A DNA stretch of 60,145 nt from an uncultured Phascolarctobacterium sp. GTDB taxonomy: Bacteria > Bacillota > Negativicutes > Acidaminococcales > Acidaminococcaceae. The DNA lies in assembly GCA_949288065.1 (NCBI GenBank), contig CASEIL010000009.1:1-60145 (forward strand), in the 5' to 3' direction. This document shows, one piece after another, positions 16,727 through 25,918 of this stretch. Under the pieces are notes generated by a model. That model made no database searches, was not told where the DNA came from, and worked only from the letters and a program-made list of their open reading frames with translations. Position numbers and translations under genes: made by a program. Within the stretch, counting starts at the first letter, position 1; every line of letters starts with the position of its first letter.

Positions 16727-17941
16727 TTATAAATTAAACGCTTTATGCAGAGCGGTAACCGCTTCGGTGATATGTTCTTCTTTTATAATTGCCGAAATCG
16801 TCGTATCGGAATCTACCGTCTGCAAAATATTTATTTTATTATCAGCCAAAGCGCTGACGAATTTTGCCATCAGCCCCGGGTAACCGCGTACCGCTGCAAA
16901 AATAACGGAAACCTTGGCGCAATCCCTGTTAACGGTGTAATCAAAGCCTGCCTCGTCTAAAACGGCAATGGTTTTATCGGTATCGGCGCTGAACACGGCG
17001 AACATGGAGCTGCTCTCCGAAAGGTTCAAACAGCTTACGCTGATGCCTGCCGCCGCCAAATCCTCAAACAAAATCCTGCCGCTGCTGGCATCTTTGGTAT
17101 CCAGCTTAATGCGGAACTGCACGAGGTCCTTCAAATAGGTTACGCCGCTGATTCTGCGCTCGGACACCGTGTTGTCGATGTCGATGCCCGCTATATCGCT
17201 GGTAATCAGCGTGCCCGGCGCGTCGCTGAAAGTAGATTTAACAACGACGGGGATATTCCTGCGCATAGCAATTTCCACCGCGCGCGGATGAATAACCTTT
17301 GCGCCCTGCTGCGCCATTTGCGCCACCTCTGCGTAAGAAATCTTCTGCAAAATGGTAGCGTCTTTAACAATGCGCGGGTCGGCGGTCATAACGCCTTCCA
17401 CGTCGGTATAAATTTCAATCTTATCGGCATTTAAGGCAACGCCCAGCGCCGCTGCGGTAACATCGCTGCCACCGCGCCCCAGCGTGGTAAACTTGCCGTG
17501 GTTTTCCGTCATGCCCTGAAAACCGCAGATAACCGGAATCACGCCGGATTCCAGCAAATGCCTTAAATCCTCGGTTTTAATGTTTTTAATGCGCGCCGCG
17601 CCAAACTGCGAATCGGTAATAATGCCTGCCTGCCCGCCCGTAAGCGCCATGGCGTTAAAGCCAAACTTTTGCAGCGTTGCCGCCATAATGCAGGCAGAAA
17701 TTATCTCGCCGCAGCACATCAGCATATCCTGCTCGCGCACATTTACGGAAAGATTAACACTCTTTAAAAAATCAATCAAAGTATCAGTGGCGTAAGGCGC
17801 TCCCTTGCGGCCTATTGCCGATACCACCACCACCGGCGCGTAGCCGCTGCGGATGGCCTGCTGCACCTTATCCTTTACTGCGGTGCGGGCATGTTCATCA
17901 ACGACGGACGTGCCGCCGAATTTTTGTACAAGTATTTTCAT
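16727..17941 (-). CDS. lysC: Aspartate kinase
   Basis: Phosphorylates aspartate, the first step to lysine, threonine and methionine. The 404-residue single-function enzyme has the kinase domain (VQKFGGTSV at residues 5-13, GRGGSDVTA and TDVEGVMTADPR) and two C-terminal ACT domains from about residue 265, which mediate feedback by amino acids. ATG at 17941 follows GGAGAG. It is 14 bases from asd and under lysine-riboswitch control. Confidence 0.96.
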   Translation of the reverse strand: MKILVQKFGGTSVVDEHARTAVKDKVQQAIRSGYAPVVVVSAIGRKGAPYATDTLIDFLKSVNLSVNVREQDMLMCCGEIISACIMAATLQKFGFNAMALTGGQAGIITDSQFGAARIKNIKTEDLRHLLESGVIPVICGFQGMTENHGKFTTLGRGGSDVTAAALGVALNADKIEIYTDVEGVMTADPRIVKDATILQKISYAEVAQMAQQGAKVIHPRAVEIAMRRNIPVVVKSTFSDAPGTLITSDIAGIDIDNTVSERRISGVTYLKDLVQFRIKLDTKDASSGRILFEDLAAAGISVSCLNLSESSSMFAVFSADTDKTIAVLDEAGFDYTVNRDCAKVSVIFAAVRGYPGLMAKFVSALADNKINILQTVDSDTTISAIIKEEHITEAVTALHKAFNL

Positions 17942-17956
17942 TAATTAATCTCTCCG

Positions 17957-18988
17957 TTAAATCCAGCCGTTTTTAATCATAACTTCGGCAATCTGCAAGG
18001 TGTTCAGCGCAGCGCCCTTTCTAATCTGGTCGCCCACCACCCACAGGTTAAAGCTGTTCGGTGCAGATTCATCGCGGCGCAGGCGGCCAACGTAAACCTC
18101 GTCAGTGTCAGAGGTATACAGCGGCATGGGGTAAGTCTGCGTAGCAGGGTCGTCCTGCACAATAACGCCAGGGAAGTTTGCCAGCGCGTTTTTAATTTCG
18201 TCCAGCGTAACGTCGTGTTCCAGCTCGATATTTACAGATTCCGAATGGCTGCGGTATACCGGCACGCGGATAGTGGTTGCCGTAATGCGCATATCGTAGT
18301 CGTCCATAATCTTTTTGGTTTCGTTCACCATTTTCATTTCTTCTTTGGTGTACAGGTTGTCGCAGAACACGTCAATCTGCGGAATTAAGTTAAAGGCAAT
18401 GGGGTAATGCTTTTCCGCACTGGCGGATGGCAAAATATTGGCTACCATTTCTTCGCCCTTAAGGTAAGCCGCAGTCTGGTTGGTCAGCTCGTCGATACCT
18501 TCCTTGCCTGCGCCGCTTACTGCCTGATAGGTAGAAACGATAACGCGTTTAATTTTAGCCAGATCGTAAATCGGCTTTAAAGCCATTAACATAATAATGG
18601 TAGAACAGTTAGGGTTGGCAATAATGCCCTTGTGTTTTAAAATCGCCTCGGGGTTAACCTCCGGCACAACCAGCGGCACCTCCGGGTCCATGCGGAAAGC
18701 GCTGGAATTATCAATTACTACCGCACCGGCTTTAACGGCATACGGTGCAAACTCCTTGGAGATGCTGCCGCCTGCAAAGAGCGCAATATCAATGCCCTCA
18801 AAGGAATCGTGCGTTGCTTCCTCAACGGTGTAATCCTTACCCATAAAATTAATTACCTTGCCCGCGCTGCGTTTAGAGGCAAGCAGGCGCAGCTCGTTAA
18901 ACGGAAAATTTCTTTCTTCAATTAATTTTAAAAACTCTGCGCCCACCGCGCCGGTAGCGCCCAGTATTGCCACATTATACTTTTTCAT
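17957..18988 (-). CDS. asd: Aspartate-semialdehyde dehydrogenase
   Basis: Reduces aspartyl phosphate to the semialdehyde with NADPH. The 343-residue protein has the Rossmann start AILGATGAVG, the catalytic Cys in NPNCSTI at about residue 128 and the AVSGAGKEG and EKHYPIAFN blocks. The ATG at 18988 is better placed after GGGGG than the ATG two codons earlier. Second gene of the riboswitch operon. Confidence 0.95.
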   Translation of the reverse strand: MKKYNVAILGATGAVGAEFLKLIEERNFPFNELRLLASKRSAGKVINFMGKDYTVEEATHDSFEGIDIALFAGGSISKEFAPYAVKAGAVVIDNSSAFRMDPEVPLVVPEVNPEAILKHKGIIANPNCSTIIMLMALKPIYDLAKIKRVIVSTYQAVSGAGKEGIDELTNQTAAYLKGEEMVANILPSASAEKHYPIAFNLIPQIDVFCDNLYTKEEMKMVNETKKIMDDYDMRITATTIRVPVYRSHSESVNIELEHDVTLDEIKNALANFPGVIVQDDPATQTYPMPLYTSDTDEVYVGRLRRDESAPNSFNLWVVGDQIRKGAALNTLQIAEVMIKNGWI

Positions 18989-19005
18989 AAGCATCCCCCA
19001 TCAAA

Positions 19006-19788
19006 TTATAATAATTTATCCAAACCGTAAATAAGGCCCTTGGTGCCCAAAATTTTACGGCAGCCCAGCATTACGCCAGGCATATAGCATTCGCGGTTAA
19101 TCGGGTCGTTAATAATTTTTAAGGTTTCGCCCTGGCTGCCAAACACAACCTCCTGCGAGGCCACATAGCCCGGCAAACGCAGGCTGTGAATTTTCATGCC
19201 TTCAAAATCGGCGCCGCGCGCACCCGGCATGGTTTCCTTTTCGTCCGGGTGGCCCTGCTTCATGGCGGTGCGCACCTCGGCAATTTTTTGCGCCGTTAAC
19301 ACGGCCGTGCCGGAAGGGGCGTCCAGCTTGTTATCGTGGTGCTTTTCGATAATTTCTACATTCGGGAAATATTTGGCGGCTTCGCAGGCCAGCTTAATCA
19401 TAACTACTGCGCCAAGCGCGAAGTTAGGCGCAACTAAAACACCCACGCCTTTTTCCTGTGCCAGCTTGTCAATCTCTTCCAAATTTTCTTTGGTAAAGCC
19501 GGTGGTGCCCACAACGGCGTTAACACCCATGCCGATAATTTTGCGCAGGTTATCCATCACTGCGTCCGGACGGGTAAAATCAACCACAACGTCCGGACGG
19601 GTACAGGTAATGGCGTTTTCCAAATCGGTATCCACGCCAAGCACGCCGCCATCGTAATAAGGTATTGTTTTATCAGCGCCGTTAATATCAACAACGCCGC
19701 TTAAATCCATATCCTTCTGTGCCATAACAGTTTTGCATACTTCCGTACCCATTCTGCCCAAGGCACCGTTAACCAAAACTCTAATCAC
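19006..19788 (-). CDS. dapB: 4-hydroxy-tetrahydrodipicolinate reductase
   Basis: A 260-residue NAD(P)H-dependent reductase of the diaminopimelate route. The NAD(P) motif VNGALGRMG opens the protein, and IIEKHHDNKLDAPSGTA carries the conserved catalytic and substrate residues. First gene after the lysine riboswitch; the ribosome site is AAAGGGG. Confidence 0.96.
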   Translation of the reverse strand: MIRVLVNGALGRMGTEVCKTVMAQKDMDLSGVVDINGADKTIPYYDGGVLGVDTDLENAITCTRPDVVVDFTRPDAVMDNLRKIIGMGVNAVVGTTGFTKENLEEIDKLAQEKGVGVLVAPNFALGAVVMIKLACEAAKYFPNVEIIEKHHDNKLDAPSGTAVLTAQKIAEVRTAMKQGHPDEKETMPGARGADFEGMKIHSLRLPGYVASQEVVFGSQGETLKIINDPINRECYMPGVMLGCRKILGTKGLIYGLDKLL

Positions 19789-19813
19789 ATTGCCAGCCCC
19801 TTTCTGTTATAAA

Positions 19814-19844
19814 CAAAAACCGTTGAGAAAGACTTTCCCAACGG
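19814..19844 (-). terminator. Lysine riboswitch terminator
   Basis: A stem of about 12 bp from CCGTTG at 19820 to CAACGG ending 19844, with GAAAG/CTTTC inside, followed by TTTTTG on the minus strand. It lies between the L box and dapB. Confidence 0.85.
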
Positions 19845-19865
19845 CATAGTTTGCAAAAACATTGA

Positions 19866-20029
19866 GATAGCCCTCCGCCTTTTGTGGCGACAGTCCGGCA
19901 GTTATTCACTGACGGCCCAGCATAAAAAACATGGCTGCTTTTTAAACTTCGGCGGTTGCCCTTTCAAACGCTTCATCGCGCTTCATCGCTCCCGCTCAGC
20001 GTCATACTAATGTGTTCCGCTCCTCTATC
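19866..20029 (-). promoter_or_regulatory. Lysine riboswitch (L box)
   Basis: The minus strand opens with GATAGAGGAGC and shows the conserved L-box blocks AGTATGACGCTGAGCG, GAAAGGG, CCGCCGAAG, GCTGGGCCG, GACTGTCGCCAC and GGAGGGCTATC. The outer arms GATAG and CTATC pair. With the terminator at 19814-19844 it should stop transcription of the dap genes when lysine is plentiful. Confidence 0.95.
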
Positions 20030-20046
20030 AAACAATTTATAAAGTA

Positions 20047-20075
20047 ATTATATAACCCATTACAGATGTTGTCAA
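20047..20075 (-). promoter_or_regulatory. Consensus promoter of the lysine operon
   Basis: TTGACA (20070-20075), exactly 17 bases, TATAAT (20047-20052): a perfect vegetative promoter, about 20 bases upstream of the L box. Confidence 0.9.
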
Positions 20076-20218
20076 ATAAAGTGTAAATAAAATTCTCCGC
20101 AAATTAAATTTTTGTCTTTTTAACATAATTTAGTGTTAATTCTTTACAGTTTAGCGGGAAATGGATTATCTTTTTAATATTCTTTCATAGGCAATGCATT
20201 AAACTTTTTTGTCATATA

Positions 20219-20368
20219 TTAAACAAAATCAACTTCCACATTTTCAAGGTCTTTATCAGTGCCTAAAATTTTCATTGCTTCTTCAGAAGAATATATTTTT
20301 CTATCCGGTGCTTTTATTCTTCTTATAGCTTCTGTCTTTATTATTAAAATACCAAATAAAAATCTTTA
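20219..20368 (-). pseudogene. Possible gene fragment of about 48 codons
   Basis: Downstream of the two AT-rich hypothetical genes the minus strand is open for about 48 codons and reads FLFGILIIKTEAIRRIKA, then SSEEAMKILGTDKDLE and a stop at 20219. No ATG with a ribosome site begins it, and its hydrophobic start looks like an interrupted membrane segment. It may be a remnant of a third related gene or just chance. The rest of 19789-20378 holds the L box and its promoter. Confidence 0.3.
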
Positions 20369-20378
20369 AACAAGCCTT

Positions 20379-20831
20379 TTATTCCATATCACATTTCAGC
20401 CACACTTTAGTTTGTAAAAAGCCATCCGGCAATTTAATTATGGAAAACAATAACCCATCTTTAACGTAAGTAATGCTATTCTCACCTTTTTGCAAAAACT
20501 GCCAATTTTCTTTTTCTAATATCTTTTTGTATTCTTCAACAATTTCATCATATGGTTTTTCATACTTATATTTGCTATTGATAGCATAATCAGAAAAAAG
20601 TGGTGTCCTCAAATCAATTAATTCATGTTTTTCATCAGGATAAACTTTATACCATTCGTTTAGCATAGGTATATTATTTGTTATATACGGTTGCTTGTCT
20701 GAAAGTAAAAACAAATTTAGAAAATTGAGTATAAAATTAATCATAATATAATAAATAAGCACAAATGAAATAAATCCACTGATAAATGTAATACCGTTAC
20801 AATATTTATTACAAAATTGTTTGAACGTCAA
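20379..20831 (-). CDS. Membrane-anchored hypothetical protein
   Basis: 150 residues, no family recognised. Residues about 13-42 are a hydrophobic segment (ITFISGFISFVLIYYIMINF...), probably a membrane anchor with the remainder outside. The soluble part carries the helix EEYKKILEKENWQFLQK followed by beta-like ITYVKDGLLFSIIKL. Very AT-rich compared with neighbours. It shares length and architecture with the gene just upstream (one base gap), suggesting duplication. Confidence 0.7.
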   Translation of the reverse strand: MTFKQFCNKYCNGITFISGFISFVLIYYIMINFILNFLNLFLLSDKQPYITNNIPMLNEWYKVYPDEKHELIDLRTPLFSDYAINSKYKYEKPYDEIVEEYKKILEKENWQFLQKGENSITYVKDGLLFSIIKLPDGFLQTKVWLKCDME

Positions 20832-20832
20832 A

Positions 20833-21285
20833 TTAACTCATCCTTCCTACATCTACCAATATAGTTGTTGGATTTTCCTTAATAACTATTATCGCACCCT
20901 CAACCCTAAATTTACTAAATAAAATTCTATCATCATCTTTTTTTAATTCTATATTATTAAACAATTTTTTATTTTTTAATTCTTTATAGTAAAATTCTAA
21001 TACTTCTTCAGAGCTCATATTTTCTACTTCTACTATTCTTTTTAAATAGAACGAAGGAGAACCATAGCGTCCTACAGATTTAGCAGTAATCCATTTGCTA
21101 TTTTCCGGGTCACGTATATCTTGAAAACTTTCGAAAATATTTATTTTATACACGGGTTGGCTATATTCTTGTACTTGTATTCCAAAAAATGTTGGCCCCC
21201 ATATACCATCATACATTACATAACTTGTTAACAAAAAGGCTATGACAAAACCTAATTTTATTCCAGATATAATTTGCTGTTTCAT
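20833..21285 (-). CDS. Membrane-anchored hypothetical protein
   Basis: 150 residues, no family recognised. An N-terminal hydrophobic segment (ISGIKLGFVIAFLLTSYVMY) is followed by an exported domain with SSEEVLEFYYKELKNKK and a beta pattern ILFSKFRVEGAIIVI, the same order as in the adjacent gene. AT-rich. No mobility gene is near, but base composition suggests recent acquisition. Confidence 0.7.
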   Translation of the reverse strand: MKQQIISGIKLGFVIAFLLTSYVMYDGIWGPTFFGIQVQEYSQPVYKINIFESFQDIRDPENSKWITAKSVGRYGSPSFYLKRIVEVENMSSEEVLEFYYKELKNKKLFNNIELKKDDDRILFSKFRVEGAIIVIKENPTTILVDVGRMS

Positions 21286-21350
21286 AGTAATAAATCACCA
21301 CCATTTAATTAAGTAATGTATAAAATCTGTCATTCACCAAATTTAGCACA

Positions 21351-21407
21351 AATGCCGTTTTAGCAGGCAACAATATTAGTTTTACTGTAACCAACCAAAA
21401 CGGCATT
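21351..21407. repeat. Inverted repeat with 35-base loop
   Basis: AATGCCGTTTT (21351-21361) and AAAACGGCATT (21397-21407) are perfect inverted arms in an AT-rich gap between the hypothetical genes and thiE. No T tract follows closely. It could be a boundary of the inserted AT-rich segment, a poor terminator or a protein site. Confidence 0.5.
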
Positions 21408-21449
21408 AAACCTTAACTTAATTATATACTATTTTTTAAAAATTATATA

Positions 21450-22079
21450 TTATTTTTCTAAAGAAAGCTGCACAAATTTCTTTACGGTGCTCTCAATATC
21501 ATCTGCGCTTAAAATGGCGCTGACTATGGCGGCGCCGTTTGCACCGGCGTTAAGCACTTCGCGGTAGTTGGCAATCGTTACGCCGCCGATGCCTACAAAG
21601 GGCAGCTGCATCGCCACGCGGATAGCTTTTAACCCTGCCGTGCCAATAACGGAGGTATCTTTTTTAGTTCCGGTTGGGTACACTGCGCCGCAGCCAAGGT
21701 AATCTGCCCCCGCTGCTTCCGCCACGCGCGCTTCTTCAGCATTGTGCGCCGATACGCCGATAATGGCGTCCGCCCCCAAAATGCGGCGCGCTATTTCCGC
21801 AGGCAAATCGCTTTGCCCCACATGCACGCCTGCCGCACCAACGGCAAGCGCAATATCGGCACGGTCGTCAACCAGCATCGGCACGTTATATTTATCGCAC
21901 AGCGCCTGCATTTTCAGCGCACGCTCATACAACACACAGCTTTCGGTTGTTTTATCACGGTACTGCACCAGCGTTACGCCTGCCGCCAGTGCCGCTTCCA
22001 TTTTGCGCCAGATGCTTTCATCATTAAAATACGCCGTATCCGTCACTAAATACACGCTGTAATCAATTACGGGCTTCAT
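21450..22079 (-). CDS. thiE: Thiamine-phosphate synthase
   Basis: Joins the pyrimidine and thiazole phosphates to make thiamine phosphate. The 209-residue TIM barrel has VQYRDKT, LVDDRADIA, VGQSDLP, GVSAHNAEEA and FVGIGGV blocks. It begins 2 bases after thiM and ends the thi operon. Confidence 0.95.
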   Translation of the reverse strand: MKPVIDYSVYLVTDTAYFNDESIWRKMEAALAAGVTLVQYRDKTTESCVLYERALKMQALCDKYNVPMLVDDRADIALAVGAAGVHVGQSDLPAEIARRILGADAIIGVSAHNAEEARVAEAAGADYLGCGAVYPTGTKKDTSVIGTAGLKAIRVAMQLPFVGIGGVTIANYREVLNAGANGAAIVSAILSADDIESTVKKFVQLSLEK

Positions 22080-22080
22080 T

Positions 22081-22905
22081 TTAATTCATTCTTTCTTCCG
22101 GCTTCAAATTAATCAAATTCCATTTGCCGGTAACGTGGTAAATACCATCCAACAGGCGCACCTTAAACATGCCTGGGCCGTCCTTTTTCTCCATCAGCCC
22201 TGCGGCCAGTTCTGCCGCCTGCCCCATTACCACAACGCCCAAAGCTGCCGCCGTCATTAAGTCCTTGGTTACGGCTGCGCAGCATGCGCACAGGGTGGTG
22301 GTTATGCAGCCTGCGCCAGTAATTTTCTTCAGCATTTCGTTGCCACCGTTTAATACCAGCACCTGCTTGCCGTTGCTAACGTAATCAACCTGCCCGGTTA
22401 AAGCAACCACGCAGTTATATTTTGCCGCCAGCGCTTTGGCTGCCTGCAATTTTTCGCCTTCGTCCGCCTGCAATGCAGCATCAACGCCGCGCCCGGCTGC
22501 CTTTTCGTCAACCAGTGCTTTGCACTCGTCGTAGTTGCCGCGCACAAGGCTTACCATACCGCCGCGCAAAAGTTTCAGCGCAAATGTTAAACGCACGGCG
22601 CTGCTCATTACGCCCACAGGGTCCAGCACAACGGGTATGCCCTTGGCTTTAGCTGCCGAAGCAGCGCGCTCCATAGCAATCATTTTGGTGTAGTTAATGG
22701 TGCCCAGGTTCAGAACCAAAGCGTCGCTGCCTGCGGTAATGGCTTCCACCTCTTCCGGCTCATCCGCCATTACTGGCGAAGCGCCTGCGCAAATAGCGGC
22801 ATCGGCGCAAGCCTGCGCGGTTACATAATTGGTAATGTGGTGAATTACCGGTTTTTGCTTTTGCAATTCTTCTATAATTTTGCCAAACTGGTTTTGCATT
22901 TCCAT
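22081..22905 (-). CDS. thiM: Hydroxyethylthiazole kinase
   Basis: Phosphorylates the thiazole alcohol in thiamine salvage. The 274-residue protein has VHHITNYVT, MADEPEEV, NLGTI, VLDPVGV and the catalytic NGGNEMLKKITGAGC near residue 205. Its ATG overlaps the thiD stop (TAATG). Confidence 0.95.
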   Translation of the reverse strand: MEMQNQFGKIIEELQKQKPVIHHITNYVTAQACADAAICAGASPVMADEPEEVEAITAGSDALVLNLGTINYTKMIAMERAASAAKAKGIPVVLDPVGVMSSAVRLTFALKLLRGGMVSLVRGNYDECKALVDEKAAGRGVDAALQADEGEKLQAAKALAAKYNCVVALTGQVDYVSNGKQVLVLNGGNEMLKKITGAGCITTTLCACCAAVTKDLMTAAALGVVVMGQAAELAAGLMEKKDGPGMFKVRLLDGIYHVTGKWNLINLKPEERMN

Positions 22906-23708
22906 TATTCCAGCATGCCTGCCTTTCTGTACAAATCTACAAAGTGGTGCGTCGGGCCGCAGCCTTTGCCAATGGCAAGGCTGTGCTTAATGGCGGTGGT
23001 AACGTAATCCTTGGCGGCTTTAACCGCTTCTGCCACCGTCATGCCGTTGGCAAGGTTGGCGGCTATGGCCGAGGAGAACGTGCAGCCGGTGCCGTGCGTG
23101 TTTTTGGTTTCGATGCGGCCGGTTTTAAAATGATAAAACTCCGTGCCGTCGTACAAAACGTCCACCGCGTCGCCGATGTGGTGCCCGCCCTTAACTACAA
23201 TGCCCTTGCAGCCCATAGCGCAGATTTTTTTCGCCGCCGCTTCCATATCGGCAACGGTTTCAATCTTCATCTCTGCAATTTTTTCCGCTTCGGGAATATT
23301 CGGCGTCAGCACATCCGCCAGCGGGATGATGGTTTTAATTAAGGTATCAATAGCATAGGGCTGCATTAAGGCGCAGCCGTTTTTGGCGTACATTACAGGG
23401 TCAACCACCACGTTTTGCGGCTTGTATTCCTGCAATTTGCGCGCCACTGCCTGCATGCACTCCGGCGTGCTGAGCATGCCGATTTTAACGGCGTCGGGGT
23501 AAATATCTTCAAAAACAGCGTCCATCTGTTTTTCAATCATATCGGGCGTAACGTCCTGTATATCAATTACGCGCGCAGTGTTTTCGGCAACGACGGAAAC
23601 AATGACGCTCATGCCAAAGGTGCCGTGCGCGGCAAAGGTTTTTAAATCGGCCTGAATGCCTGCGCCGCCGCTGCAATCGCTGCCGGCAATAGTTAGTAAG
23701 TTTTTCAT
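22905..23708 (-). CDS. thiD: Hydroxymethylpyrimidine (phosphate) kinase
   Basis: Phosphorylates HMP and HMP phosphate. The 267-residue ribokinase-like enzyme has TIAGSDCSGGAGIQADLKTF at residues 5-24, and NTHGTGCTFSSA as the catalytic motif. ATG at 23708 follows AAAGGAG. First gene of thiD-thiM-thiE, a salvage route; no TPP riboswitch is visible in the 56 bases before it, and thiC/thiG are not in the window. Confidence 0.95.
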   Translation of the reverse strand: MKNLLTIAGSDCSGGAGIQADLKTFAAHGTFGMSVIVSVVAENTARVIDIQDVTPDMIEKQMDAVFEDIYPDAVKIGMLSTPECMQAVARKLQEYKPQNVVVDPVMYAKNGCALMQPYAIDTLIKTIIPLADVLTPNIPEAEKIAEMKIETVADMEAAAKKICAMGCKGIVVKGGHHIGDAVDVLYDGTEFYHFKTGRIETKNTHGTGCTFSSAIAANLANGMTVAEAVKAAKDYVTTAIKHSLAIGKGCGPTHHFVDLYRKAGMLE

Positions 23709-23726
23709 GTTAGCTCCTTTACATAG

Positions 23727-23756
23727 TAAAACGGGCACAGCCTCAGCCGCGCCCGT
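23727..23756 (-). terminator. Intrinsic terminator of tkt
   Basis: ACGGGC (23731-23736) pairs with GCCCGT (23751-23756), extended by GCGGC/GCTGT with G-U pairs around TGAG, then TTTTAC on the minus strand. It separates tkt from thiD. Confidence 0.75.
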
Positions 23757-23764
23757 ACAAATTT

Positions 23765-25750
23765 TTACAGTAAGCCTTTAACCTTCGAGGCTACGTTTTC
23801 GGCGGTAAAGCCGTATTCCTTCAGCACGGTGCCGCCCGGTGCGGACGCGCCGAATTTATTAATGCCGATAACATTGTCCTCGCTGCCGGTGTAGCGGCTC
23901 CAGCCAAGGGTTACGCCTGCTTCAACGGCAGCCTTCGGCAAGCCTGCGGGCAGTACGGATTTTTTATATTCTTCGCTCTGCATTTCAAACAAATCCCAGC
24001 TCGGCATGCTTACAACGCTTACGCAAATGCCTTCTTCCGCCAGTTTGGCCTGTGCTTCCAGCGCCAGGTGCACCTCGCTGCCGGTAGCAATAATAACGGC
24101 TTTGGCTTCGCCCTTGCCTGCGTCAAGCACATAAGCGCCCTTGCCGGCGTTTTCGTGAATAACCTCTGCATATTTGTGCAGCACGGGCAGCTTCTGGCGG
24201 CTTAACAAAAGCGCCGTCGGTTTATGCTGGTTCAGGCAGGCTACCTGCCACGCCATAGCGGTTTCCAAAGCGTCCGCCGGGCGGATTACGCACAAGCCCG
24301 GAATAACGCGCAGGCTCATAGCATGCTCAACAGGCTGATGCGTCGGGCCGTCCTCGCCAACAGCAATGCTGTCGTGCGTAAATACAAAAATGGAACGCAG
24401 GCCCATCAGCGCAGCCATACGCACTGCCGGGCGCATAAAATCGGCAAATACTAAAAACGTGCCGCCAAACGGGATAAAGCCGCCGTGCAGCGCCATGCCG
24501 TTCAACGCTTTGCCCATAGCGTGTTCGCGCACACCAAAATGAATGTTTCTGCCGGTTCTGTCCTCTTTGGAATAGTAACCGCAGGTTTTCATAACGGTTT
24601 TGTTGGAAGGGCCAAGGTCGGCGCTGCCGCCAACCAGCATCGGCAGCTGCATGGAAAGTTTTTGCAGCACTTCGCCGCTGGCTTCGCGGGTGGAGATGCC
24701 TTCAATATCGTTAAACACGGCTTCCAAATCGCTGCGGCTTACTAAAACGTCGCCTTTCATGCGTTCTTCCAGCTCTTTGCCAAGTTCCGGGTAAACTACT
24801 TTATAATCGGCAAGCAGGGCTTCCCACGCAGCCTGTTTTTCGGCGCAGGCAGCAAGTTTATCGTCAAAATGCTTGCGCACGGTTACAGGCACATAAAAGC
24901 TCTGCCCAACCGGCCAGTCTGCTGCTTCTTTGGTTTTAGCAACACCCTCAGCGCCCAGCGGTTCGCCGTGGCAGGAGGCGCTGTCCTGTTTCGGGCTGCC
25001 GTAACCGATGTGGGTGCGTACAATAATCAGGCTCGGGCGTTCGGTATCAGCCTGCGCTTCCTTAACAGCCTGTTCCAAAGCGTCGATGTCCTCGGAATCA
25101 GCCACGCGCAGCACCTGCCAGCCATAAGCCTCAAAGCGCTTGCCAACGTCCTCGCGGAAAGCGATTTCGGTGTCGCCTTCAATGGTAATATGGTTATCGT
25201 CATAAAGGTAAATCAATTTGCCAAGGCCCAGCGTGCCGGCTAAAGAAGCCGCTTCGGCAGCAACGCCTTCCATCTGGTCGCCGTCGCTGGTTAAGCCGTA
25301 GGTGTAATGGTTAACAACTTCAAAGCCGGGCTTATTATATTTGGCTGCCAGCATCGTTTCGGCAATGGCAAAACCAACGCCCATGGCAAAGCCGTGGCCC
25401 AGCGGCCCGGTAGAAGCATCTACGCCCGGCGTAACGCCGTATTCCGGGTGGCCCGGAGTAATGCTGCCCCACTGGCGGAAGTTTTTCAAATCTTCGATGG
25501 TTACATTATAGCCTGCCAGATGCAGCATAGCATAATACAGCGCGCTGCCGTGGCCCGGCGATAAAATAAACCTGTCCCTGTTAAACCAGTTCGGGTCTTT
25601 CGGGTTATAGTTCATAAAACGGTCCCAAACCGTATACATCAGCGGGGCAGTGCCCAAAGGGAAACCCGGATGGCCGGATTTGGCCTTTTCTACTTCGTCG
25701 ATAGATAAAAATCTTAAGGTGTTTACTGCAACCTGGTCAATCGTCTGCAT
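23765..25750 (-). CDS. tkt: Transketolase
   Basis: A 661-residue thiamine-diphosphate enzyme of the pentose phosphate pathway. It has the N-terminal GHPGFPLG, the ThDP motif beginning GDGDQMEG (seen as LTSDGDQMEGV), HIGYGSP, the FGVREHAMG block and DSIAVGEDGPTHQPVEH. Full-length compared with the family. ATG at 25750 follows GGAGGG. It lies next to the thiamine salvage genes, a neat functional neighbourhood. Confidence 0.96.
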   Translation of the reverse strand: MQTIDQVAVNTLRFLSIDEVEKAKSGHPGFPLGTAPLMYTVWDRFMNYNPKDPNWFNRDRFILSPGHGSALYYAMLHLAGYNVTIEDLKNFRQWGSITPGHPEYGVTPGVDASTGPLGHGFAMGVGFAIAETMLAAKYNKPGFEVVNHYTYGLTSDGDQMEGVAAEAASLAGTLGLGKLIYLYDDNHITIEGDTEIAFREDVGKRFEAYGWQVLRVADSEDIDALEQAVKEAQADTERPSLIIVRTHIGYGSPKQDSASCHGEPLGAEGVAKTKEAADWPVGQSFYVPVTVRKHFDDKLAACAEKQAAWEALLADYKVVYPELGKELEERMKGDVLVSRSDLEAVFNDIEGISTREASGEVLQKLSMQLPMLVGGSADLGPSNKTVMKTCGYYSKEDRTGRNIHFGVREHAMGKALNGMALHGGFIPFGGTFLVFADFMRPAVRMAALMGLRSIFVFTHDSIAVGEDGPTHQPVEHAMSLRVIPGLCVIRPADALETAMAWQVACLNQHKPTALLLSRQKLPVLHKYAEVIHENAGKGAYVLDAGKGEAKAVIIATGSEVHLALEAQAKLAEEGICVSVVSMPSWDLFEMQSEEYKKSVLPAGLPKAAVEAGVTLGWSRYTGSEDNVIGINKFGASAPGGTVLKEYGFTAENVASKVKGLL

Positions 25751-25788
25751 GAGATAAACCCTCCAATTATTGTACGTTATTTGTATAA

Positions 25789-25817
25789 ATTATAACACAT
25801 TTAACATCTGCTGCAAA
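25789..25817 (-). promoter_or_regulatory. Promoter of tkt
   Basis: TTTGCA (25812-25817), 17 bases, TATAAT (25789-25794) on the minus strand, about 40 bases before the start. Confidence 0.7.
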
Positions 25818-25856
25818 GTTTTAGTACCGCTATTTTTCAAAATCAGCATCAACCTG

Positions 25857-25887
25857 CCAAAAACGCCGCCGTTGTTAGCGGCGGCGT
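25857..25887 (-). terminator. Intrinsic terminator after the EF-G-like gene
   Basis: ACGCCGCCG (25863-25871) and CGGCGGCGT (25879-25887) form a strong 9-bp GC stem followed by TTTTTGG on the minus strand. Confidence 0.9.
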
Positions 25888-25918
25888 ATGTACAGATTGC
25901 TCTGCTTAATTTTAAATT

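Noticed and set aside
23709..23764. TPP riboswitch upstream of thiD
   Set aside because: Only 56 bases separate tkt and thiD, and they are occupied by the tkt terminator; the conserved CTGAGA block is absent.
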